Shown one piece after another: positions 55,218 to 64,000 of a DNA stretch of 64,000 nucleotides. The notes beneath the pieces are model-generated. The model was not told the DNA's origin, did not search any database, and saw only the letters and a list, made by a program, of their open reading frames with translations. Both the position numbers and the translations under genes were made by a program. Source of the stretch: Pseudoalteromonas luteoviolacea (GTDB taxonomy: Bacteria; Pseudomonadota; Gammaproteobacteria; Enterobacterales; Alteromonadaceae); the NCBI RefSeq assembly GCF_000814765.1, contig NZ_JWIC01000007.1:1156500-1220499 (forward strand), given 5' to 3'. Positions within the stretch are counted from its first letter, which is position 1, and every line of letters begins with the position of its first letter.

Positions 55218-58200
55218 AGAGTTTTTAGTTGCGCATTTTAATCAATGGGCGACGAATGAAATAAAAGTAGGTTTCAGATACCAGTTCACATGCCTGATGC
55301 AGGGAAAGGGTACAAACTTTATCAAGCGTTTACCAAAGAATCACAAACACACATTAATGTAAAAGGTATCAACTTACCTACATTAAAGTATGGTGATGTT
55401 GAGCTAATTCCTGTTATATGAAGGTGAAAACTTTACCGAAAACTACATTGCACATTTACGTGATGAAGTTTCAGCCCTTGAGGGCGAAACTAAAGGCACG
55501 GCTTTACTTGTTATACATAATTCGTTACTTGATACACTTAAAAATTCAACCGAAGACGTTGCGCAACAAGGTGCTGTTTGGCATCCACAACAAATAAAGC
55601 AGCTTTTACATGGGTTAATTGACCAAAAAAGGCGACCTTGCACAAATTTCAGAATGCTTACTTGATTTTAGCTTTGAAGAAATACTCGAAGATGAAGCCA
55701 CCATGTTTGGCTTTGAAAAGCTTTATTATGCGATTGCCGACGGGGATTTACGTTTTGAAGAAACAGGTAGACTTCGAGATGAGCAGCTTATTAAGGGAAC
55801 TTGGGATGATAAAGACGCGATTAGAGAACGCCTAGAGTTAAATAGTAAGTTAAGCGATAAGCTCGATTTTATTACCCATCATTTCCCTAATGAGCTAGAA
55901 GATAAACTCGCTGCGGAAGACTTAGGCGAAAAGTTCGTTAAAGAACATTTCCCAAAAGACGATGTTGAACGATATAAAACAACGCTAGATCTAGGCGAAT
56001 GTTTAGCTGAGCAAGATAAAAACCGTACTGAGCTATTAGAGCTTGAGAGTATTAAAGCCCCGCATTTGGAGTATGTAACAAAAACCAAAACAGAGAGCGG
56101 TGCAGGTCTTAGAGAAAACCATATACTGTTATTTTTAGAAGCTGATCAACACGCCTTTGAGTTAGATTTAAGCTTTATCAAACAAAAACTAAAAGACAGT
56201 TATTGTTCGGTGCAGCATGATAACTACGAGCAAAAAGCAGTAGTCACAATTAAAAATTTAGGCGGTGTGCGTAGCCGTGCAATTGTAACAGGCAGCTTTA
56301 ACGGGCAAGCAAGATATATTGCAGTACAAGTTAAAACTGATAAACCCAAAGAAACCCACAAGTTTAAAATTTTAGTACTGCGAAAAAATGACTTTTTCGA
56401 AGAAGGTTTCAAACATAACTTTTTAGTTGAACCTGATAAGAAAAAGCAGTACATCACTTTACAAACAGACGATAACTCCCTGCAAATAGCTGAAGAGGGT
56501 AATGCTGCTACCGTACAAAGAAACGAAGAGTGTTTGAATAACCAAGAGTTTGCCACGGTTGATTTTAAAAAACTTGCCAGTGAGTCAGACGAAGTATGTT
56601 TTACGGTAGAGGGTAAAGAAACAAAACTGACCTTTAATGTTGAAGGCGAAGTATCAACGGACTCTTTATCATTACCACTGCTGCTGGATCAAGGCCGCTT
56701 CAACCATATATTTGAAGATGATTACTACGGGCAATTTAATCGCAGCAAAAATAAAGTTCAAATAGATGGTAAAGAAATAGCGCCCAAAGCAAAGCGTTTA
56801 ACCTTACTGCAATATGAAGCACAGCTTGTTGATAAGTCAACTTTAAGTAAGCAGACTAATGGGCAAACACTACTGCATGACATAGAAGGCGTATATAACG
56901 AGTTATTTTTAGCGTATCGCGATTTATTTGATTACTTACATAAAACTAAAACGCTTATTAGCCTGGCTGGTTGGGGAGCTGAATTACGACAAATCATCAC
57001 TAAAATTGTAGCGGCTTACCAACAAGAGATTAATCAAATACCTTTTAATGCGCCATTAAGTAAGGCTCAAAAAACCTTGGTGAATATTGGTTTTGCTGAA
57101 TTTTCTGAGCAGGAATATATTACACCTTTACACCCACTTGTTTTAGCTTATAACGCCAATCTAGCAAGTGTGTTAGCGGAAGATAAGAAGAACATTGGCA
57201 GTTTTAAAAAACTACCGCCAGTCACAATTAACCGCTTAACTGTGCAAGGTTTAATGCCGTTTGTGTATGACGCGAAAAATGATTTCTCATACAACCATTC
57301 TGAGAAAGAAAATGTTTTTTGGTCAAAGCTTATTCCGCAACAAGAAAGCAGTTATGACTTTGTACGTAGTTTAGTAAAAGACAAGGTAAACAAGTTCACA
57401 GCAGCCTTTAAACACCTGTTTGTAGCTGGTAATAAAACTACCTTGATTATTAACTCAGTTAACAATCAACAAAATAAAGAAGTGTTCTTAGGGTTAATTG
57501 ACTACATCAAATTGAAAAAGGACAAAGTCACAAACATACATGTGAATTTGTACGACGAAGCCGAAAGCTACTGTTGGTTTGATAAATTTGCAGACACAGC
57601 AAGTTATGACGAGCTAAAAGACCTGTGCGAACTCAATAAAGGATCAGCTAAAACACAAGCTGATAGCATTATTGATTTGCTACGTACACGTTTAACCTAT
57701 AGCAAGTTTACGCACGACAAAGGTGAAAAAGCACAAGCCTATGCGCATATGAGCTTTTTCAAAAATAATGAGCGTGTGCAAGCAACTGATGTTGACGTGT
57801 TAAAGCAAAAAACGGGTGTTGCGTGTCATGGTTTGATGCCAGGCGAAGCAGCAACCAACAAAAATGGCCGTTACTACACCGCATTTGGTTTACATGGTAT
57901 TGATACTAGCGAAGCGCCGCAGCTTGAACTTGTTGCTAAATACAGTGGGCTAGTTAAACCTGCGCGCAGCCAACACGAAGAATACAACCCATCACGTTCA
58001 CAAGCGCTTGTGGTGACCGAAGAGTTTAAAACGCTACTTGAGCGCTCTTACGAAAACTCTATTTGGACAACCATTATTGACCCGAAAGTCACCTTAGAGT
58101 TTTTTGAAAACCAAAAAGAACATGGTGCTTATTCATTACTCAGACAATTACACAAACTCAGTGAATTACGACGCGATCACCGTAACTAAGCAAACTGGTT

Positions 58201-60286
58201 TGTATAACAAGGTACTTGAAAGTGATGATGGCGGTATTATTGAAGAGTTCAATGCCTTTAATGGCGAATGGTTACTTAACCTAGTTACAGCCAATGACAA
58301 CGAGCGTAAAGAAAAACGCGGCATTATTTGTGCCTACAAATATGTAAATTGTTTACTCGCTAAAAGTGATATTACTTGGGTGCCTCTTTCAATTGCAGAA
58401 GTAATTCGTGTGGCAGGCAACCTTGGCTTAAATATGGCTGATAGTGACTTGTCACGTTTGGCGCAGGGCTTTAAAAAAGGCGTGATCTCTGACGACATCT
58501 TGTTTGTTGGCTTTAAAGACCAACAAATTATTCTATTACCTGTAGAGGTAAAAACAGGTAAACGCCAAACCCACAGTAAAGGTGTTAAACAAGCACAAGA
58601 ATTAAAAAGCTACTTTGAATCTTTACTTGGTCAACAAACATTAGCAGGGCACTTATACCGTGGCTTATTTATGCGCCAAGTGCTGATGCAAATTGATAAA
58701 TACAAATTGTATAACGTGTATGAAAATGATTACTTTGATGTGATTGAAGACAACAGCGCATATTGGTTACAAGGTGATTATCAACTTGCAGAGTTAACCG
58801 ATTACCCAGCTGGGTTATTGTTTGTAAATGTAGAAGATTCTTATTTCGCCCAAGCTAAGTTTACTCTTGAAAGTAATATCTTAAAAATTGAAGTGCCTGC
58901 AGCTTGTTTAAGCCACTGGGTCAAAACACCTATGCAAACATTATTTGCTGAACTCACACCAGCAAAACTCCACCATATAGATGAGCGGTACATTCTTAAT
59001 GAAAAAACTACAGTTAATTTATTAAGCGAGATACATAAAGTGGCTGATTCTGCCACAAAACAACAGGTTGAAAAACAGGCTACTGTTGACTTGAAGGAGC
59101 CAAATACCAGTCAAAATGGAGAAACTGAAAATAAAAGTAGCAGTGAAGAACTACAAAGCAATGAACACTTAAAAGTATTAGTAGGTCATGTATTATCCCA
59201 AAACACACCTGTATACTGGGAGCCCACAAACACCGCTAAGTTTATGAATACTAACTCGGGTATTATCGGCACGATGGGTACTGGTAAAACCCAGTGTACA
59301 AAATCGGTAGTAACTCAGCTTTATCGTAACCAGCATAATAATGTAGATGGTAAACCAATTGGTATTTTGATTTTCGATTACAAATCTGACTATGTTGATG
59401 ATAAGTTTTTAAATGCTACTAACGGCAAATCATTTAACTTAGATTGCTTACCATACAACCCTTTGAGCTTGTTTGGGAATAAGCCAAAGCTGCCAGTGCA
59501 TACAGCTAGTGCTTTTGCTACAACAATGACAAAGGCTTTTGGGTTAGGACCTAAACAGCAAACAAAGCTTAAAAATCTGATTTTAGAAGCTTACCAAAAT
59601 GTTGGAATTGATCGTTCTGATAAAACTACGTGGAATATACCCGCACCGACTTTAAGTGATCTTTGGGACCTTTATCTTGAGCAAGAAAAGGTCGAACAAG
59701 ACTCGCTATATGCCGCATTAGATAGTTTAGTTTCTTTTGAAGTATTTGAACCTTGTGCTAATAAAGTTAAAAGTTTGTACGACTTAGTTGATGGCGTAAC
59801 GGTTATTGAGCTGGCTGGTTACGATACAAGCATCCAAAATCTTGTTGTTGCACTCACACTAGACTTGTTTTATTCGCAAATGCAAAAACAAGGTAAGCCA
59901 GAAGTTCTGGGGGATTTTAGGCAAGTGACCAAATTAGTGCTAGTTGATGAAGCCGATAATTTTATGTCACAAAACTTTGCCAGCCTTCGCAAAATATTAA
60001 AAGAAGGCCGTGAATATGGTGTAGGTGTCATTCTATCAACACAAGATATTACCCACTTTAAAACCGGTGAAAACGATTATTCATCTATATCTTAAGCTGG
60101 ATAGTTCACCGAGTAGCACAGATTAAAAACCAAGATATTAAGAGTATTTTTAATGTGGATGATAAGCAAGAACAAGAAAGACTCATGAAGTATATTCGCG
60201 AACTTGAGAAACACACCAGTCTGTATATTGATGGTAAAAAAAGTATTAGAAATATCAAAGATAAGGCTTTTTGGGAACTAGTTTAG
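55198..60286 (+). pseudogene. dptH: Phosphorothioation-dependent restriction ATPase DptH, with five apparent frameshifts
   Basis: Reading across the breaks gives about 1,696 residues, the normal size of DptH (DndH), a HerA/FtsK-like ATPase. The start MLEKQFEEFLVAHFNQW overlaps dptG. The Walker A IGTMGTGKTQCTKS lies near 59262-59300 and Walker B LVLVDEADNFM near 59935-59970; the end is KNQDIKSIFN... to FWELV. Breaks lie near 55285, 55411-55419, 55623-55630, 58113-58117 (five A) and 60085, each needing one or two bases. No other stops interrupt the correct frames. If real, restriction is lost; if sequencing errors, the gene is intact. Confidence 0.85.
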
Positions 60287-60310
60287 TTCTAATCAAACGA
60301 GGAAAAAATA

Positions 60311-61387
60311 ATGAACGTTGGAGTTGAATTAGAGGATATTAGAGTTTCCCTCGATCAGCTAATGCTCGATCCGAATAATTATAGGTTAGCCTATAAAGGT
60401 ATTGAGCCTGTAACTTCTGATGATCAAGTTGAGAGTCTTCAGAATGAGTTAGAAAAAAAGCTTTCCAAAGAACAACTAAATGACTTAATGGAATCTATAT
60501 TAGTTAATGGTTTTCTAGATGTTGATAGAATAGTTGTTAGGAAATTGAAAGGTTCTGAAAATAAGTATGTTGTTATTGAAGGCAACAGAAGAACAGCGGC
60601 TTTAAAAGTCTTTATAGAGATCACATTGATGGTTTACATAGTCTTATCAGACTCATTACTTGATAAAATGTCATCTTTAAGCGTCGTATTAATTGATGCG
60701 ATTAGTTCTGAAAAAATAGATGAACAGTTTAAAACTCTGATGGGAATAAGACACGTTTCTGGTCCTAAGCAGTGGACGGGCGTACAGCGCGCGAAGTTAG
60801 TAGATGATTTGTTTAAACTAGGAAAGCCAGCTAACGAAGTTGGTAAACTATTAGGTATATCTGGAATCGAAGCCAATAGGAGAAGGAATGGTTACCTTGC
60901 ATACCTTCAAATGGCAAGTGACTCAAAATATGGTGAATATATACAGCCAAAGCATTATGCGTTGTTGCTAGAATTTGTATCTAATAAATATGCTAGGGAG
61001 TGGTTCGGTTGGAAAGATGGCAAACAATTCGCATCGAAATCAAAAAGAAGAATCTTGTACCGGCATATTGTTAAATTAAATGATGCGACAAGTGCTGAAA
61101 TCAATAACCCTACAGAGGCTCGCAGTTTTTGTAAAACTATTGTTAATGAGTCTGTAAGCAGTCAAATAGAAAAAGGGGTATTGCTCAGTGATATCACTAA
61201 CGAACAAGCTGAGGAGAGGATTAGAGCTACTACGAGTATTGATAATTCATCAAACTTAAATATTACTAAGATCACAGAGTTTATTAGGTTTCTTAACCGA
61301 TTAGACAGTGTAGATTTGGCAGATGAAGAAGCTGAAGAGTTAACTAAAGTAGTTACTGCAATAAAAGATTTATTGGAGGAGCTTTAG
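60311..61387 (+). CDS. ParB/Srx-like N-terminal domain protein
   Basis: A 358-residue protein. The first 120 residues follow the ParB/sulfiredoxin-like pattern: LMLDPNNYRL, MESILVNGFLDVDRIVV, and YVVIEGNRRTAALKVF (GNRR at 91-94). A helical region follows with GKPANEVGKLLGIS, a possible HTH, and a C-terminal helical tail. This fold occurs in ParB CTPases, sulfiredoxin, and the DUF262/SspE-type phosphorothioate sensors. It is not DndB. It begins 24 bases after dptH and its stop touches the channel gene's GTG start, so the two act together. Confidence 0.75.
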   Translation: MNVGVELEDIRVSLDQLMLDPNNYRLAYKGIEPVTSDDQVESLQNELEKKLSKEQLNDLMESILVNGFLDVDRIVVRKLKGSENKYVVIEGNRRTAALKVFIEITLMVYIVLSDSLLDKMSSLSVVLIDAISSEKIDEQFKTLMGIRHVSGPKQWTGVQRAKLVDDLFKLGKPANEVGKLLGISGIEANRRRNGYLAYLQMASDSKYGEYIQPKHYALLLEFVSNKYAREWFGWKDGKQFASKSKRRILYRHIVKLNDATSAEINNPTEARSFCKTIVNESVSSQIEKGVLLSDITNEQAEERIRATTSIDNSSNLNITKITEFIRFLNRLDSVDLADEEAEELTKVVTAIKDLLEEL

Positions 61388-62647
61388 GTGAAAGATTGGT
61401 ATGGAGCGGCCTTAGAAGAGTTGAAGCGTGAAATAAATACTAGCCCCACAAAGCGAGTAAGTGGATCTGACTTCATTCGTTCATATACAAATGACAACGA
61501 CCTTATTGGAGAGGAAGATAACGACGATATTGAAACGTGGCTGAATTTAGAAATCGATAACTTCGAGGGGTGGTTAAAGAACAACCATTCAGCTGTGATC
61601 GTAATTGGCAAGAATTACTATTGGAGCATTGTAAGCCCTTCTCACGTTAAAAAACAAAATGTTCCAGTTAAGACTACATCTTATGATTTTTCTGTTGCAA
61701 ACCAGCTATTAGATAAAGAATTGAACGATTTAAATACTTCTGATGCAAATATGTTATATGAAGCTGCTTTAGAAGCAAATAAGCGCAAATTAGATAAAGC
61801 ATTTGAATATGCAATTAAGAACTTTAATTATAGAGACCATACCAGGCAACCAAATACAGATAAGTTAAGAGCTTTAGATGCTGTGCTGAGTGCATGTAAA
61901 CTTAATAGTGAACAGCATCGAGCAGACACTTACAAATACCATTGTAAGAAGGCTGAGATATTTACATCACAATATTCACACGATGTTGCGGCAGAAGAAT
62001 ATAAAGCAGCAATTCAGTTTTTAGAGAATGAATTCAATAGAAAGTGTTTGATTAAACAATTATGGAATAAGACTTACCGGTTGTTTAGTAGCAGTCAATC
62101 TAACGGAGAGGAAGAACACAGGATTGCAAATGTAGAAGAAATTTTAAAAAGTGTGTACCGTAAATGTAGGGTTCAATACCAAGAAGCGGGTATGAGTGAT
62201 GAAGCTTCCGAAATATATGTTCAAGAAAGTAAACACGTGCAAAAAGGGCTTAGTTTAAGCTTTAAGCGCATTTGGATGTTTATTTTGTGGGCATTGGCTA
62301 GATATGGAGAATCTCCTAGGCGTGTTTTTGGTTGGGGTATTATAGTTATATTTGGCTTTGCACTGATTTACATGAAAACTGGCGTTAATGCTCCATCAGG
62401 GTTAGCTGAGTTCATATGTAATGGAGATGTAACTTTACATTGCACAGAACAAGAAGGAAAACCGGCAGCTACTCCAGGTTATTGGACTCATTTGTATTAT
62501 AGTGTCGTTACTTTTACAACACTCGGGTATGGTGACTTTTCACCTGTAGCTGGTGAAAGTAGGTTTCTTTCTGCACTTCAAGCCCTTTTGGGTCTGGTTT
62601 TAACAAGCTTGTTTTTAGGTACGTTGATAAAGAAGTATTCGCGATGA
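61388..62647 (+). CDS. K+-channel-like membrane protein with cytoplasmic N-terminal domain
   Basis: A 419-residue protein. The first 290 residues are soluble and helical, with possible TPR-like repeats. Two membrane helices (near 310-335 and 393-412) enclose a pore loop with TFTTLGYGDFSP. TLGYGD at 378-383 matches the potassium selectivity filter of two-helix (Ion_trans_2) channels. The start is GTG with GGAGG upstream, directly after the ParB-like stop. Such channels as effectors could depolarise the cell when triggered by DNA damage or foreign DNA. That role here is inference. Confidence 0.8.
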   Translation: MKDWYGAALEELKREINTSPTKRVSGSDFIRSYTNDNDLIGEEDNDDIETWLNLEIDNFEGWLKNNHSAVIVIGKNYYWSIVSPSHVKKQNVPVKTTSYDFSVANQLLDKELNDLNTSDANMLYEAALEANKRKLDKAFEYAIKNFNYRDHTRQPNTDKLRALDAVLSACKLNSEQHRADTYKYHCKKAEIFTSQYSHDVAAEEYKAAIQFLENEFNRKCLIKQLWNKTYRLFSSSQSNGEEEHRIANVEEILKSVYRKCRVQYQEAGMSDEASEIYVQESKHVQKGLSLSFKRIWMFILWALARYGESPRRVFGWGIIVIFGFALIYMKTGVNAPSGLAEFICNGDVTLHCTEQEGKPAATPGYWTHLYYSVVTFTTLGYGDFSPVAGESRFLSALQALLGLVLTSLFLGTLIKKYSR

Positions 62648-62721
62648 ATCTCATAGCTCAAATTAAAAAGTTCGCCAAGCTTGGTCTTCTTGTTTTAATT
62701 TGAGCAGGCTAACAGTGCATA

Positions 62722-63057
62722 TTATTGACTTAAGTAGACCACACCTCTACTCAAATGCAACTTAACAAAATCACCAAAGTGCACACCTTCTAGTTGTGCA
62801 CTTTGTTTTTGATAAGCTTCTCTTAACACCGCTAAATAAAGATCACCGTATTCGCCAGCAAATACCTTCCACGTCATTTCAACATTGCTGTCGCTAGGGA
62901 CTTCTTCAAATGGCGGCACTGACTCTTCAGCTAGAGACATGCAGAGTGCCCAGCGGCACAGTACATTCCAATTTTCAATCCCTGTTTTGCTTTTTAAGCG
63001 AATAAGCTGTTGCTTTTGTTTTTCAGAAAGTTTGATGGTGTCGATTGTGTGTAACAT
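62722..63057 (-). CDS. dndE: DNA sulfur modification protein DndE
   Basis: A 111-residue protein with LKSKTGIENWNVLCRWALCMSL near the N terminus and a C-terminal FVKLHLSRGVVYL segment, the DndE pattern. It is the small nicked-DNA-binding member of the DndABCDE set that installs phosphorothioate in the DNA backbone. It overlaps the dndD stop by one base (TAATG). It converges with the channel gene, 74 bases away. Confidence 0.9.
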   Translation of the reverse strand: MLHTIDTIKLSEKQKQQLIRLKSKTGIENWNVLCRWALCMSLAEESVPPFEEVPSDSNVEMTWKVFAGEYGDLYLAVLREAYQKQSAQLEGVHFGDFVKLHLSRGVVYLSQ

Positions 63058-64000
63058 TAAAAATACCCTTCTGAAATGGTCGAGGTGGTGGCTTGTTCGT
63101 TGTAGCGAATGTGGTATTCGCGGCTAATTGCGGGTTTAAGCTTGCTGTAGTAATCGCTCATGATTTCTTCATCTGTCGAAAGCAGTAAAACTTGATTTGC
63201 TGCAAACGGGAAGTAACCTTCAATTAAGCGGGTACGGTGTTTACCGTCTAGCCGCCCAAGCGGGGTGTCGATAACAGTTGGTAGCTCTTTACCCGACGCT
63301 TCTGAAAGCCCCCATAAAATAGCAATCGCAAGTAGCTGGCGTTCACCTGCTGAAAGTCTGCTAGGAGAGAGCTCTTCACCGGTTTGTGCTAGTAGTGTAA
63401 GTGAAAAGCTTGTAGAGCAAATATGCACGCCACTGATTAGCTGCTCTTTACGGGTAAGGGCAATAAATTTTTCAGTAATTTTATCTTGCAGTAGTTCGAT
63501 ATTTTCTTTTATTAAGCTTTTAGCAAAACCTTGCATGGTCTCTTTTAACTTACCAATATGGTCAACCACTTGTAGCGAACGTTTTTGCTCAAAAGTGTCT
63601 TTACTTTGTTGTGTAAGCAGGTTGGTGTAACGCTGGTTTAGCACTGCGTGTTTTGCTTGTGCTTGTTCAAGCTCAGCTGATTTGGCTTTAATTAGCGTTT
63701 GTGCGTTTTTAAATTCAGCTTCAAACTGTGCCAATTCACTCAGTACATGTTTTACCGTTTCGTAATCTGGAATTGATTCTTCTTTTTTTTCAAACAGGGC
63801 CTTTTTCTCAAGTAGTATTTCGCGCTCTTTAATAAGCGCTTCACGCTCTTGTTGGTCAAGCTCAAGCTTTGCTTCAAGCCCATTAAATAAGTTACTTGGT
63901 AAACCGACATAGCTTTCAACATTAGCAAGAGCTTGGCGCTCTGTTGCCATGCTTGCCATAGAGTTTTCAAGCGCAGTGCGCGCTGCTTCTGGCAGTGTTT
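63057..64000 (-). CDS. dndD: DNA sulfur modification protein DndD (C-terminal part)
   Basis: The frame is open to the window end, so the N-terminal half is missing. The visible 314 residues hold a coiled coil (63500-63900), the ABC signature LSAGERQLLAIAILWGL, and Walker B with the D-loop TVIDTPLGRLD, as in RecF/SMC-like ATPases. DndD supplies nicking/ATPase activity to sulfur insertion. dndC and dndB should lie further right on the same strand. Confidence 0.92.
   Translation of the reverse strand, partial: TLPEAARTALENSMASMATERQALANVESYVGLPSNLFNGLEAKLELDQQEREALIKEREILLEKKALFEKKEESIPDYETVKHVLSELAQFEAEFKNAQTLIKAKSAELEQAQAKHAVLNQRYTNLLTQQSKDTFEQKRSLQVVDHIGKLKETMQGFAKSLIKENIELLQDKITEKFIALTRKEQLISGVHICSTSFSLTLLAQTGEELSPSRLSAGERQLLAIAILWGLSEASGKELPTVIDTPLGRLDGKHRTRLIEGYFPFAANQVLLLSTDEEIMSDYYSKLKPAISREYHIRYNEQATTSTISEGYF

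Noticed and set aside
60311..61387. ParB-like gene as dndB
   Set aside because: DndB is a DGQHR-domain protein; this protein has the ParB-type GNRR pattern and lies on the opposite strand from dndD and dndE.

Overview
The window looks like the chromosome of a marine gammaproteobacterium of the Alteromonadales, most likely Pseudoalteromonas. This is inferred from gene content: a secreted S9 peptidase, an M6 protease, a tannase-family esterase, TonB/two-component iron genes, and a QmcA/NfeD pair. No rRNA, tRNA, integrase or CRISPR array was seen.

Region 1 (1-18.4 kb) holds mostly single metabolic and regulatory genes: the SGNH end of an acyltransferase, esterases, a DUF2975/HTH pair, an S9 peptidase lipoprotein, small membrane proteins, a tannase-family esterase behind a 27-bp perfect palindrome that fits a Fur box, a large propeller-type sensor kinase, a diguanylate cyclase, a lipoprotein, a GNAT enzyme and a frameshifted RecQ-type helicase. 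Region 2 (18.4-22.6 kb) is a TonB-dependent receptor with a two-component pair, both preceded by Fur-like sites. Region 3 (22.8-31.3 kb) has a CE2-like esterase, SRPBCC, AraC/GyrI and SDR genes, then a compact 2-kb cassette (HTH, 49-aa peptide, membrane protein, related 46-aa peptide, second HTH). The cassette is flanked by two diverged copies of the SDR gene's 3' end. After it come nfeD/qmcA, a methyltransferase and nudB. Region 4 (31.9-44.3 kb) has a TPR protein, a frameshifted M6 protease, and a five-gene cassette (reductase, aminotransferase, SRPBCC, acyl-CoA dehydrogenase, formyltransferase) behind a strong Fur box, followed by an RND adaptor/permease pair. Region 5 (44.9-51.4 kb) has a MerR regulator facing three tandem paralogous membrane proteins, an H-NOX/histidine-kinase pair and a calcium-binding repeat protein. 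Region 6 (51.5-64 kb) starts with four 131-bp repeats and then holds a DNA phosphorothioation island: dptF-dptG-dptH on the plus strand, a ParB-like gene and a K+-channel-like gene directly behind them, and dndE and the end of dndD converging from the right.

The most interesting parts are the ParB-like/K+-channel pair inside the Dnd/Dpt island, the two-peptide cassette, and the Fur-boxed biosynthetic cassette. At least nine single- or double-base frameshifts interrupt otherwise intact reading frames (recQ-like, response regulator, M6 protease, third membrane paralog, and five in dptH). Most lie in homopolymers, so sequencing error must be excluded before any of these genes is called a pseudogene.
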